A stretch of DNA of 64,000 nucleotides from Alisma plantago-aquatica (GCA_963693085.1 OY856413.1:749672056-749736055); one strand, 5' to 3'. Counted from the stretch's first letter, positions 11,985-23,182 are shown. Program-made: numbers and translations. The notes: a model not told the origin generated them from the letters alone.

Positions 11985-13140
11985 CTCCTTCGCCGCCACA
12001 ACATATGAAAATGTTATACATGAGAAAGGAGGATTGAGCAAAGATGTAGATAAACCTCCTCCTTGATGTGATGTGAGATGAGTAGATGCAAGAAGCGATG
12101 TTGTTGGTCGCATGATTAGGGATGAAAGGATGTAGGGGAGAGTCGGGATGCATGGAGTGAGGTTGGAGGGACGCTAGGGAGGAAGTCACAAGCCTATATG
12201 AATTTTGAGCGAGTTGTGAAATGTGGCTTCCTGCAATTGAGAAATGGATGCCCTAATCGTTTGCATGTTGTAGTATATTCCAATTTGTTGGACTTTCTAG
12301 CTTTTATGGATCTTGCAACCCAAACATAAGATTCGGCTTGTTGGAGTTAAAAATGTGATCCAATTTCATTAACTCCTCCTTACCAAACATCCTCTAAAGT
12401 GACTGAGTAGGTTGGTTTGATGGATCAAAACCCTTTGTCTAGGTGCTCATTAAGTTGGGGAGTTTAGATCAGGATCACAATTGTTTATTTGCTTAGTGAG
12501 CTCTCCACAAGTCCTAATTACATCTCAAAAGATTAGAGTAAGATTCTAAACAACTTCTTAGACAAAACAAACATAGTTACCCCAAAACTTAGATCAGAGG
12601 TAGAGCTATAGACTATAGTACTGATTTCTAAATGTGGCAAAGGTCTCAAACGTGCAAAGTGGATGGGGTGTGGTTCTTTCGTCTTCTATGGAGTCACAAA
12701 TGCCAACATGATATCCACTATTTCATTGTATCATGATTTATGGCATCACTTTCCCAAATTGAATTGGCATTGTCGATATGATTCCTTCCACATTTGGATG
12801 GGACCCACCACTCCTATCATTTGCATGCTTTTTATCTGATGGACTCAACGGACACAACCGAATCAGCAGTTATGTGGTGCACAAGCAAGGGACCCGACTG
12901 GAGCGAGGAGGCGCTTGCGTCTACGCATTGGCGCATTGTAGCCAAGGAATAAAATAATAGAATGATTGACTGACAACGGCGCTGGCCACTTATGATAAAG
13001 CCACGCCACCGGGGGCATGTGGCATCGGCAGAAGCTACACTCATCAACAGAAGATCAAATCAAAATTTTCCCAAAGCGTTCCTTCCTCCGTCCGTCCATC
13101 CATTCTGCCTCTGACGACTCCGCCACCTTATTTGGCCGGA
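11985..13140. other. Intergenic DNA upstream of the serine acetyltransferase gene
   Basis: No coding frame or transposon end is recognised. The last 300 bases become more GC-rich toward the gene, and the promoter and 5' leader must lie here. I cannot point to a convincing TATA box. A pyrimidine-rich tract (CTTCCTCCGTCCGTCC) lies near 13,081-13,096 and may belong to the leader. Confidence 0.4.
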
Positions 13141-13185
13141 CTTGTTTCTCCTCCCCCCCACATCCCGGAGGAAGAGAGAAAGTAA

Positions 13186-14250
13186 ATGCCCACGGCCACA
13201 AGGGAAAGCGTCGTCATCGGAGGCCACCAGCAACCGCTCGCACTGTCCTCAATGCCTCCCGGGCAGCAGCACCATATCCACCCCCATCCACACCCACAGC
13301 AGAAACCATATCTGCTGCCGCCGCATCAAACCCCAGCGCCACACATCGACGATACCATCAGCTCGATCGTCTCCGGCGTCGCCAAGCTCCAGGCCTCCGT
13401 CCCGTCGTTCCCTCCCCCCGAATCCGACGCGGACGAGAAGTGGCTGTGGGCCCAGATCAAGGCCGAGGCGCGCCGCGACGCGGAGTCCGAGCCGGCCCTA
13501 GCCAGCTTCCTATACGGGACAGTCGTCAGCCACCAGTCCCTAAGCCGTTCCTTAGCGTTCCACCTGGCCAACAAGCTGTGTTCCTCAACACTCCTTTCCA
13601 CACTTCTCTACGACCTCTTCGTCGACGTGTTCACCACTCACCCGTCCCTCCGCGCCGCGGTTGTCGCCGACCTCCAGGCCGTGAGGGCAAGGGACCCGGC
13701 CTGCGTCTCTTACTCCCACTGCCTGCTCAACTACAAAGGGTTCCTCGCCATCCAGTCCCACAGGGTCGCTCACGCCCTATGGCTCCAGAACCGCCGCCCT
13801 CTGGCCCTCGCGCTCCAGTCCAGGATCTCCGACGTGTTCGCTGTTGATATACACCCGGCGGCTAGGGTCGGGAAAGGGATTCTGCTGGATCATGCCACTG
13901 GGGTTGTTATAGGTGAGACGGTTGTCATCGGGAACAACGTCTCGATCCTTCACCATGTTACGCTGGGAGGCACCGGAAAGGCCGGTGGTGACAGGCACCC
14001 CAAGATCGGCGACGGCGTGCTCATTGGTGCCGGAGCGACTATCTTGGGCAATATCAAGATTGGCCAAGGAGCTAAGATTGGGGCTGGGTCTGTTGTGCTC
14101 ATTGAAGTGCCGCCGTGGACCACGGCCGTCGGAAGCCCTGCTAGGATCATCGGGGCCGGCAAGGACAGACCCAGAAAGGGTGCCGATTTGCCCGGGGAAT
14201 CTATGGATCATACTTCCTTCATCTCCGAATGGTCCGACTACGTCATCTGA
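13186..14250 (+). CDS. SAT: Serine O-acetyltransferase (cysteine biosynthesis)
   Basis: This 354-residue single-exon enzyme transfers acetyl from acetyl-CoA to L-serine, giving O-acetylserine for cysteine synthesis. Residues 86-190 match the helical N-terminal SAT domain (WAQIKAEARRDAESEPALAS). Residues 215-325 are the left-handed beta-helix of hexapeptide repeats. The catalytic pair is Asp221 (DIHP) and His236 (LLDHATG), 15 residues apart as in bacterial CysE, followed by GGTGKAGGDRHPKIGDG. The chain ends ...SDYVI; a C-terminal Ile is what docks into O-acetylserine(thiol)lyase in the cysteine synthase complex. An in-frame TAA directly precedes the ATG, so the start cannot lie further upstream in this exon; Met23 is the only alternative. 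The first 55 residues are rich in His, Pro and Gln and do not look like a clear transit peptide, so a cytosolic form is possible but localisation is unproven. The coding region is strongly GC-rich compared with its flanks. Confidence 0.95.
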   Translation: MPTATRESVVIGGHQQPLALSSMPPGQQHHIHPHPHPQQKPYLLPPHQTPAPHIDDTISSIVSGVAKLQASVPSFPPPESDADEKWLWAQIKAEARRDAESEPALASFLYGTVVSHQSLSRSLAFHLANKLCSSTLLSTLLYDLFVDVFTTHPSLRAAVVADLQAVRARDPACVSYSHCLLNYKGFLAIQSHRVAHALWLQNRRPLALALQSRISDVFAVDIHPAARVGKGILLDHATGVVIGETVVIGNNVSILHHVTLGGTGKAGGDRHPKIGDGVLIGAGATILGNIKIGQGAKIGAGSVVLIEVPPWTTAVGSPARIIGAGKDRPRKGADLPGESMDHTSFISEWSDYVI

Positions 14251-14503
14251 TTGCATCGGCTGGAAGTTTGACTTTGTCCGGTAGCAATTTTGTCTCTGAT
14301 TAACAGTAATCGTGGGTCCTGTCTCTTTTTGATGCTATAAGGGTTGTTGTGTGGTTGTATCAGTTTTTCTTGGTTTGCTGTTATCCCATCAGCCCTGCTG
14401 CTGTCAACTGTTTCGGATTTGGATGCTGAATCATTGCTACCAACCCTGTCCAGCTCATGGTACTGCACGCAAACTGTTTCACTTGTTGAAATGACAGCCA
14501 AAG
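14251..14503 (+). other. Probable 3' untranslated region of the SAT gene
   Basis: AT/T-rich transcribed-like sequence follows the SAT stop codon. No clear AATAAA signal is seen; an AATAAA occurs at about 14,635 inside the following repeat. The extent of the transcript is unknown. Confidence 0.35.
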
Positions 14504-14850
14504 TGAGTGACTTTGTAAGAAGAGGTCTGGAATCTGATTCCTAGTTGAGGGACTTAGGTCTTGACTTGGTTCCTGGTAAGTTAAGAGAGTGACTTTGAAA
14601 GAGGAGTCTTGACCTTAATTCCCTACGGGGATGCAATAAATACACTCTTTAATTTAGGAAAAAATGCTAGAAATTATAAAGTGAGCGACTTTGTAAGAGG
14701 AGGTATAGACTTTGATTTCCAAGTAGTTTTTTTTTTTATTTGCGAGAGAACCACCCCGCACGAGCGCCACTTTGTGACCTAGTTGAGAGAGTGACTTTGT
14801 AAGACTAGATCTTGACTTTGAATCACAACGGGGATGCAATAGATAGATAT
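14504..14850. repeat. Degenerate tandem repeat downstream of SAT (unit 82-106 bases, four copies)
   Basis: A phrase GAGTGACTTTGTAAGA followed by GTCTTGACTTTGATTCC begins at about 14,504, 14,586, 14,683 and 14,789. In copies two and four it is followed by GGGGATGCAATARATA. Spacing grows from 82 to 97 to 106 bases. No coding potential is seen. Confidence 0.6.
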
Positions 14851-15246
14851 TCATAATATAAAAGAAATGGTTAGAAATTGCAAATAGGTTGGTTTATGGG
14901 TTTGACAACTTGTAAAAACTACAATCCATCTTACTCTAGAGTTTAACCGCTTGTATGAACTCAAATACTTATTTAACATGTATCTTGATACATATTTGGT
15001 CTTAAAAAAACTCGTAGGTTCGACTATGGACATAATAAGTGAGTGTGTTGAGGTTCTTAAGGATTTTTAAAGTTGGAGAAGGGGTTGTGGAAGTTCTTAA
15101 CAAGGGAGGGGACTTAGGGGGATAAATCTAAGTTTTTGGAAACAACAATAGGGGTGACCACTTATTGTCCCAATAACTACAATATGGAAAAGTAATGTCG
15201 TCGTTAACCCCCATCACTAGTTACGTGACACCCTTCCGTAGATTAT
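14851..15246. other. Intergenic, nothing recognised
   Basis: AT-rich sequence between the tandem repeat and the copia element. No ORF, RNA gene or transposon end is seen other than the target duplication at 15,247-15,251. Confidence 0.5.
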
Positions 15247-15619
15247 GAAATTATTGACTAAAAGGTTATACATTGTCTTTGATAATGACTTAACCATTCC
15301 ATTCATATGTATTTAATATGTATATTTAAGAATGATTTCAAGTGTTAGGTACATAAAAATGATCAAATTACACACGCCCTAGCTCATCGAAGTTCAAGTC
15401 AAAAGCTATGCAAGTGTGCTAATTAGGAAATCCATGTAAATGACCTTAGAAGAATTTTGTAATCATTTGTATTGATGATATGACTTGTAACTAAGATGAG
15501 AAAATTATGTGGAACATTTTACACTAAGTTTTAATCACTTTTCAATCACTTTAGAAAATCGATCACATGTTGTTGTTTTAATCACTTTTCAATCCTTTAG
15601 AAAATCGATCACAGGTAGT

Positions 15620-15843
15620 TGATCGGTTGAGTTACAATCTCGACCGATCCACTGGATCCATTTTCTAGAGAGTGCATCAATCGAGTTGTGCATAAATAGA
15701 ACTCGACCGATCAGGTTACTGACCAAATACTATTTTCATTGGTCGATCGAGTTTTTTCAGGACAAACTCGACCGATGGTTTGAAAATTGTGTTTGTCTTT
15801 TAGTCGATCGGTCGAGTTACCTTTTTTGAATCTCGACATATTG
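15620..15843. repeat. TCGGTCGAGTT dyad array in the 5' LTR (U3)
   Basis: Four inverted-repeat pairs are built from GATCGGTCGAGTT and AACTCGACCGATC with loops of about 6-20 bases. They end about 140 bases upstream of the TATA box. The equivalent array in the 3' LTR is at 24,236-24,458. Palindromic LTR motifs are known in Sireviruses. Confidence 0.7.
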
Positions 15844-15978
15844 CACTCTACGAAAAACATAGAAAAAGTGATACTAACCGTTGGTGACTTGTTTGGACGA
15901 AAATATATATATTGCCTTGTGCACTAATGGCTATAATTCATCCCTAAGTGCTCCCCAACTCAAAGGGGCACCCTCAGT

Positions 15979-15987
15979 TATAAATAG
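15979..15987 (+). promoter_or_regulatory. TATA box of the 5' LTR
   Basis: TATAAATAG lies between the dyad array and the R/U5 part of the LTR. In the 3' LTR the same site reads GATAAATAGG (24,596-24,605), so the two promoters have diverged. Confidence 0.55.
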
Positions 15988-16765
15988 GATCACTTGGAGT
16001 TTATTTCAAGGTTTCTCATTTCATATATGCTTGGTTCTAGCTTAGTTGAGAGTGTTGCACACCTTTGAGCCCCTTTCTCTCTCTACTTTCAATTCAAATC
16101 TATGAATATGAGTGAGTTAGGATATGTTGTAAGAGAGCTATCTCTTATATCCATGTAAAGCTCTCCACCTCCATCTTCCTACCCCCTTTCCTTATTGAAG
16201 AAAAGGCTTCAAGATCTTCTCCAAGTGAAGGAGAAGGAGTTGATGTTCTTCAAGGTTGAAGAACGCATGGTGATCCAAATCTCTGAGTGAAGGAGATAGA
16301 CAAGGCGAACGTTCAAGAAGGATAGGTAATTCCTGGAAGGCTAAAGTCTTGAAGATGGAGTGGGTATATCCTTGTTAAAGGCTGAAGACTCCCTGGTTCA
16401 AGTGGGTTAGTTCCTTCAGTAGGTTCAAGATCCTTGCTTGAGGTATTAAATCCTTGGATGAATGTGGTTTTGTCTTATAATCTTATGAATGAATATAAGA
16501 GCATCAAGATTGTAAAGTCCTAGAGACTAACTACCTCTAGGTAGTGGACTGACTCACTTCTAGTTTGAAGTGTGGAACCACTCGAAACCACTTTGTCCAA
16601 GTGTATGCTATCATTGTCTCTCACCCTTGCTATGCTTGTTAGTTAGGACTTCAAATTGGTTGTATGCTTAAGCTTTTGCACTTAATATAATTTGAAGGTC
16701 TAATTTATTTTGTGATATTTGTGAAGCACTATTCACCCCCCCTCTAGTGCCCTTAATCCAACAAG

Positions 16766-16780
16766 TGGTATCGGAGTAGG
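16766..16780 (+). other. Primer binding site (initiator Met tRNA)
   Basis: TGGTATCGGAGTAGG begins two bases after the 5' LTR. It is a slightly mutated form of the TGGTATCAGAGC site complementary to the 3' end of plant initiator-methionine tRNA, the usual primer of copia elements. Confidence 0.8.
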
Positions 16781-16813
16781 TCTTCTCCAAGCTACTTCCA
16801 CAAGTAGGAGAAA

Positions 16814-17900
16814 ATGGGCAATTTAGCAATTAGATCTCTCAACTTAGAGGAAAACTTCTTCATGTGACATCCGGTCTTTGACAACATCAACTTCCTCTAT
16901 TGGAAGAGAAAAATGCAGTTCTACCTCCAAGGATTAAGCTATGAGATGTGGAAGGTGGTGCACCTAAAGTATGAAGATCCAAAGGGGGAAATCTCCACAT
17001 AGATGGAAGCCCAAATGAAGCAGCTCACCTTAATGCCAAAGTTGTGAGCATCATCTATGTAGCCCTCACCCCATCTGAGTTCAACCAGATCTCATCATGG
17101 GACACCACACATGAAATTTGGAACAAGCTATGTGTCACCTATGAGGGAACAGAGCAAGTGAAGGAAACAATGATCTACATGCTTGGTGGTCTACTTGAGA
17201 ACTTCAAGATGGGCAAGAATGAAAGAGTGGCAGACATGTACACAAGCCCTAATGTCATCATCAATGGATTGGCAGCTCTTGGTAGTGTGATGGACAAAGG
17301 CACAATCAACTCAAAGATCTTAAGATCTCTTCCTAAGAGATGGGAACCCAACGTGACATCCAATGGAGAAGTGTACAAGCTTAGTGAATTGTCAACCAAG
17401 GAGCTGGTAGGAAACCTTCAAGCTCATGAGCCAAGGCTTCACAAGCAAGAAGAAGAAGAAAAGAGAGAAGAGAAGGAGTCTAAGAAGATCAAGGACACAT
17501 CCTTCAAATCTCAAATTGAAGAGATGGTTTGGCAGAAACAACTTGCACTCAAGTCCCCTACTCCTTCCTCAAGTGAAGATGAAGACCCAAATGAGCATGA
17601 AGCTAACTACTCCAAGGGCAAACACTTCAAAGGGAAGTCTTCTTTATCTACTCCTAGATTCTATGAATGTGGCCAAAAAGGCCATTATAAGAGTGACAGA
17701 GCAGCCATAAGAAGGACAAGGAGTTTAAGAAAGATGGTAAATACAAGAGAAAGGAGAAGAAAGAAAGAAGAAATAAAGATGCAGCTCATGCAGCTTGGGA
17801 GGAGTCTTCCTCAAGTTCTTCTAGCTCCCAAAGATGGAGAATGCCACCTTACTCTCATGGCCTATACAAGTGAAGATGTATGTGAGGTAAGTGAGGTCAA
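16814..17900 (+). pseudogene. gag: Copia gag (nucleocapsid) region, broken
   Basis: The frame opens at ATG 16,814, carries stops at 16,865 (TGA) and 17,000 (TAG), then shifts frame near 17,034 and continues openly. The protein has the copia gag core (YWKRKMQFYLQGLSYEMW, then the SIIYVALTPSEF and WNKLCVTYEGTEQVKE segments), a Lys/Glu-rich charged stretch, and a retroviral-type zinc knuckle near 17,659-17,700. The knuckle reads FYECGQKGHYKSDR: the first and last cysteines of the CCHC pattern are Phe and Arg, so metal binding should be lost. Gag would form the virus-like particle in the cytoplasm. Confidence 0.88.
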
Positions 17901-20900
17901 AAGAAGGTGGATTGTTGATAGTGGCTGCTCAAAGCATATGATAGGTGAAATCAGCCATTTCAACAAATTCATAAAGAAGAAAGGAGGATCAGTGACTTTA
18001 GGGGACAACAAAAAGGGTAAGGTAATAGATGAGGGTGATGTAGGCAACAAGCTAAGTATTAAAAATGTGTTGTTTGTTAATGGTCTACATCACAACTTGA
18101 TAAGTGTAAGCCAAATTTGTGATAATGGTTATCTTGTTCTATTTACTTCTCTGAAATGTTTGCTTCTAGATTCCCTCACTTACAATGCTTTATATAAGGG
18201 AACTAGAAATGTTAATCTATATGTTATTGTGCTTGATGCTCTAAAGCTCGTACTTGATAGATGCTTAGTTGTAGATAAAAATGATATATCTCTTTGCATC
18301 GCTTCTTGGGTCATGTGAATATGCATCAAATGAAGAAATTGAGCAAAAAGGAATTGGTTAGAGGACTTCCTAAATTGGATTTCAAAAAGGATGATGAATG
18401 CCAACCTTGTACACAAGAAAAGCAAACCTAGTCCTCCTTCAAATCCAAAGGAGTCCTTAGTACCAAAAGAGCTCTTTAGCTTCTTCATATTGATCTATTC
18501 GGACCTATGAGAACTCAAACGCTTTGTGGTTCCAAGTATTGTCTTGTGATTGTCAATGATTTCTCTCGCTATACTTGGACATTCTTTCTCGTCTCTAAAA
18601 GTGATACTCTAGATGTTTTCTCTAGCTTTTGTAAATGAGTTGAAAATGAAGTTTCTTATCAGATTCTTTCTATCTATAGTGACCATGGGGGAGAGTTTGA
18701 AAATGATCTTTTTGAGCATTTTTGCAAAAAATCTGGTACTCGCACAAATATTTCTTCTCCTCGTACACCTCAATAAAATGGGGTAGTAGAGAGAAAGAAT
18801 AGGTCACTATAGGAGATGGCTAGGACTATGCTTCTAGAGTATGACACTCCAAAGAAGTTTTGGGCTGAAGCTATTAGCACCTCATGCTTTGTGTAGAACT
18901 GAGTTTTTACTCATCCATCTTTGAAGAAAACTCCCTACAAGTTATGGTGTGGTAGAAAGCCATCCATCAATTTCTTTCACGTTTTCGGATGTCCTTATTT
19001 TGTTTTGAACACAAAGGATTCTCTCGATAATTTTGATCTAAAATCGTATAAGGCTTTCTTCCTAGGCTATAGCGGTACAAGAATGGCTTATAGAGTTTTC
19101 AATATTGAATTGTCTAAAATTGAAGAATCCATTAATGTCAAATTTATTGAATCTAATCCTGCTATTGGAAAGAATGTTGTTGATAATGATATTGCAGATT
19201 ACTTGATTCCAGTCTTAAAAGACCTCAATATCGACAATAAAGGTAAGCAGGTGGTTGAAGTACAAGATGAAGAGAAGAAAGATCCCACTCCTCACTTCGC
19301 AAAGATTCATCCCAAAGAGCTAATCATTGGTAATCCATTCAAGAGAGTGAAGACACGAGCTGCCTACAACAAAGAACAAGCAGATAGTGCCTTCATCTCA
19401 CAGTTGGAGCCAAAGAACATCAAGGAAGCTCTTGGAGATGATGAGTGGATCCTAGCCATGCAGGAGGAACTAGAGCAGTTCGAGAAGAACTAAGTGTGGA
19501 CTCTAGTGCCAAGACCAAGTGATAGAAAAATCATTGACACCAAATGGGTCTACCGCAACAAGCTTGAAAAAAATGGCAAGGTGGTAAGGAACAAAGCAAG
19601 GTTAGTGGCTCAAGGCTACAATCAGCAGGAAGGTATTGATTTTTTTGAAACTTATGCTCCTATTGCTAGACTTGAATCTATTACAATGCTACTTACTTTT
19701 GCTAGTTATAAAAATTTCTTGCTATATTAAATGGATGTTGAAAGTGTGTTTTTGAATGGTACAATCTAGGAGGAAGTATTTGTTGCTCAACCTCTGGGCT
19801 TTGAAAATGACAAGCTATCTAACCATGTTTATTTGCTACAAAAATCTCTCTATGGACTCAAACAAGCACCTCGAGCTTGGTATGAGAAATTAAAGAACTT
19901 TTTATTAGACAATGGCTATGTCATGAGAAAAGTTGATTTTACTTTATTTCTAAAACACACTTCTAGTAATTTTCTTATCATTCAAATTTATGTTGATGAT
20001 ATCATATTTGGCATAACTAATCTTGATCTTTGTAAGGAGTTTAGTTCTCTTATGTAGAGTGAGTTCGGGATGAGCATGATGGCTGAGCTTACTTTCTTCC
20101 TCGACTTCCAAATCAAGCAAACCAAAGATGGAAACTTCATCAACTAAGGCAAGTACACCAGTGAGCTACTCAATGCTTTGGAATGGATAACATAAAGCCG
20201 ATGGACACATCCATGTCCAACACTTCCAAACTTGACAGAGATGAAGAAGGTGAGAAGGTAGATGAGAAGCTCTATAGAGGTATGATTGGAAGTTTACTTT
20301 ACTTAACTGCCTCTAGACCTGATATTATGTTTAGTGTTGTCTTGTGTGCTCGCTTTCAATCAAGTCCTAGGAAATCACATCTTATTGCTGTTAAGAGGAT
20401 TTCGAGGTACTTAGCCAAAACTCAAAACTTTGGTCTATGGTACCCTAAGTCAAGGGACTTTACTCTTATAGAATATAGTGATGCTGATTACGCAGGCTGT
20501 TTGGTTGGTAGAAAGTGCACAAGTGACACTTGCTTTATCCTAGTACCATGCTTGGTGTCTTGGTTTCCCAAGAAATAGAGTATCGTAGCATTATCAACTA
20601 TCGAGGCTGAGTACATTGCAGTCGGAAGTTGTTGTGCCCAGGTCCTTTGGATGTAGCAAATGATCCAAGACTTTAACATACATTTTGATGCTTCTCCTAT
20701 CTATTGTGATAATGCTAGTGCAATCAATCTTTCTTATAATCCTATATTTCATAGTAGAGATAAACATATAGAGGTTCGTCATCACTTTCTTTGTGAACAC
20801 ATTGCCAAAAAGGATATTTATATCACACATGTGGACACAGAAAATTAGTTGGCAGACTTTTTCACTAAACCTCTAGCTAGAGAGAAATTTAACTTCATTA

Positions 20901-20953
20901 GATCTAAACTGCTCATAATTGCTTCAGATGATATTGACATGTTATCTAGCTAG
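17901..20953 (+). pseudogene. pol: Copia pol (protease, integrase, reverse transcriptase, RNase H), broken
   Basis: Domains in order: aspartic protease (WIVDSGCSKHM, about 17,910); GAG-pre-integrase (LGHVNMHQMKKL, 18,300); integrase core (HIDLFGPM, 18,486; SDHGGEFEND, 18,680; ERKNRS, 18,790); reverse transcriptase (WTLVPRPSDRKIIDTKWVY, 19,497; QKSLYGLKQAPRAWYEKL, 19,836; YVDD, 19,990); RNase H (YSDADYAGC, 20,477; EAEYIA, 20,605; TKPLAREKF, 20,864). The frame shifts near 18,295 and near 20,170. Stops lie at 18,429, 18,636, 18,774, 18,810, 18,894, 18,900, 19,491, 19,728, 19,767, 20,055, 20,145, 20,576, 20,654 and 20,846. The YVDD catalytic motif is intact. Most stops sit where Gln or Arg is usual, so single C-to-T changes explain them. 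Natural end is the TAG at 20,951. Confidence 0.93.
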
Positions 20954-21555
20954 TTGCTTTTTATTCTATATGTCTTGCTCATGCTTAAATCACCTTGCTT
21001 GCCTAAAATTGCTAAAATTTTCTTGTTTACATGCTTAGTTTCGCTTGTTTTTGGGTATTTCTTGAATTTCAGGTTTTATCGCTAAATAGTACCCAATGAT
21101 GAGTGATATGTGCCTAAGTATATTCAACATACATAATAGACTTGAAAAATAAATTTAATTAGCATTCATATGGCTAGAAATTAAGTTTAATGGTTTTAGG
21201 TCAGGTTGATCATCGGTCAAGTTTCCCCCAAGACAAACTCGATCGATCCGTGGTCGAGAGCTGTTCTGAAATGGTTCAATCAGTCAAGTTTTTGACTCTC
21301 AGAACTCGCCCGATCAGCGGGCTCAAGCCAACTTAAGTTGGGTTCTCCCGAATATTCTCAACTAGAGAATAGCCGACCGATTCCCCTTCTTCTAGCCCTA
21401 AGCTCTCTACCCTAGACCCTACCTTCCCTATCCTGTCCCTTTCCCGATCTAGATAGGCTTCCCTAGACCTTCCCCTTTTCTCTTCCTTGGTGTGTGGATG
21501 GTTTTAGTGGTTTGCTTTGTGTGTTTTCTCTCTTCTTTTCCTTCTTTTCACCTCC
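20954..21555 (+). other. Spacer between pol and the envelope-like ORF, with LTR-type dyads
   Basis: Non-coding. At 21,211-21,250 and about 21,285-21,320 there are dyads of the LTR type (TCGGTCAAGTTT paired with ACAAACTCGATCGA; CAGTCAAGTT paired with GAACTCGCCCGATC). They lie about 240-345 bases before the envelope-like start codon. A pyrimidine-rich stretch with repeated CCCTA/CCTT follows at about 21,375-21,480. Confidence 0.6.
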
Positions 21556-23182
21556 ATGGATTCTCATAGAAGAAAGAGACCCACCTCTAGCAATGTTCCA
21601 TCATCTTCTTCATCATTTCGCTTGATTCCTTTTGATGACACCTCCTTTGTCTCAATAGAGGCTGTAAATAGGTATAAGGACCTTCTTCCTAGGAGTCCTT
21701 TTCCATTTAGAGCCTTTTTTGAGCCTATACCTAGGCGTCAAGCTATCATAGGCCAAGTGGTGAGGTTGCTATCCATTCATCACCTATCAGCCCTGGCTGT
21801 TGAACGTGACTGCTTTCGTAATTTTATGACAAGCACAAAAGCAGTTTATGAATTCTACACTAACTTGTGTTGGAATTACGACACCCTTGTACCCCCGATC
21901 GAATACTCAAGTGATCCTTACATCCAAGATCGTCGGGAAGAGATTTCAAATCTCTGAAGATATTCTCAATGTCATCTTCTCAGGAGATGATGAGAATGAC
22001 ATATGGTGTAAGGATTACAGAGAGTATTTTGACCTTTTCGATCCTAAGGGTTTCTACAAGTAGAATGAGATCACTCTTCCTGATATCCATCACTACCTAA
22101 AGAAACCCGATGTTCCTTATAATAAGAAGAGCACCCTACCCTCCTCCTCCCTTGATCTTAGAAAGCATATATTAGCCCTAGTGATCAACTGCAACATCCA
22201 TCCTAAGAAAAATCAAACGGATATTGCAGAGAACATTGTGGTCATAATGTACTGCATTCTTGAGAATAACGGAGTCAAATGGTCAAGATACATTCTCCAC
22301 CATATGACCTATTTTGACTCTAGTAAGAACACCCATGGCACTCATCCACCTTATCCAGCCCTGATTTGTGGTTTATTCCAATTTGCCACTGAGAAATCAC
22401 TCTTTTCTGACTTACACTACAAACTTGCCAAGAAAGGTGTGTGTATCATTGAGGCCACAATTTAGAAGTCTGTGCCTGTCTTTACCTCCACCACACCCGG
22501 TGCTTCACCCTCAGCCTCTGCTTCTGCAGCCCCTACCTCTATCTGAGCTCCACCTCCTCAGCCACCCTGTCCTAGCCGTGCCTCGTTTCATGTGTCCAAT
22601 TAAACCCTCATGGGCTACATGATGCACCAACATGCATACAACCTCCAGGTCCAAGAGCACCTACACCAGGATTTATGTTCAATCATGTCAAACATGAACT
22701 TATCATGTGCACACCCATACCCCACCTACCAACCTTTCCCCGGTAGTGATTATGCTTCATATGCATATCATAATTACTACCCTACCCCTAAGCCTTCTGT
22801 TGCTTCTCCCACACCCTCTTCTACTGGCGGTTCTTCTCCCGTCTACCTATCATTGCCTACTGGCTCCTTGGCCAGTCTGCTTTCTAGTCTTGGCGATTCT
22901 GCTCCTTTCTTCCCTCAAGCCAATGAGCTCAATGCTCTTAGTATGACATGGGATGAGCAGAATGCTCGTTGTCCCGATCGTGGTTTTGGTCCTTCTGTGG
23001 ACGAGGAGATGCCTGACCAGGCTGATGCTGAGACTGTTGTTGTTGATGGCGATGATGGTGATGGTGAGGATGCTTCTGATGATGGTGATGGCTCTGGTGG
23101 TGATTCCAGTGATGAAGCCACTACTACTGCACCTTCAGATGGAGATGAGGACTATGAACATGGAGCTTGTGATGATGATTGA
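21556..23182 (+). pseudogene. Envelope-like third ORF of the Sirevirus-type element, broken
   Basis: From ATG 21,556 (MDSHRRKRPTSS) the frame runs to about 21,940, shifts, and then continues to 23,182 with in-frame stops at 22,061 and 22,463 and two more between 22,540 and 22,605. The N-terminal half has a Ser-rich start followed by a globular part (ISEDILNVIFSGDDENDIW; HILALVINCNIHPKKNQTDIAENIVVIMY, here only noted in part), the plant-transposon-protein type region found downstream of pol in Sireviruses. The C-terminal part is Pro/Ser-rich and ends in a very acidic Asp/Gly/Glu tract encoded by GATGATGGTGATGGT-like repeats. No signal peptide or convincing membrane span is visible. Function is unknown and the envelope label is only positional. 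Confidence 0.75.

Larger units (their letters stand above)
15252..16763 (+). repeat. 5' LTR of the Sirevirus-type element
   Basis: Aligns with the 3' LTR over its full length. The left end reads TATTGACTAAAAGG where the 3' copy reads TGTTGACCTAGAGG, so the terminal TG has mutated to TA. The right end is AATCCAACA. A TATA box at 15,979-15,987 is intact. Length is 1,512 bases. Confidence 0.92.

Noticed and set aside
13017..13847. 276-codon ORF overlapping the serine acetyltransferase in another frame
   Set aside because: Its Arg/Pro-rich product has no domain and arises from the GC-rich coding strand read out of frame; the catalytic motifs are all in the 13,186 frame.
13777..14256. 159-codon minus-strand ORF within the serine acetyltransferase
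   Set aside because: Opposite-strand shadow of a GC-rich gene with no recognisable domain.
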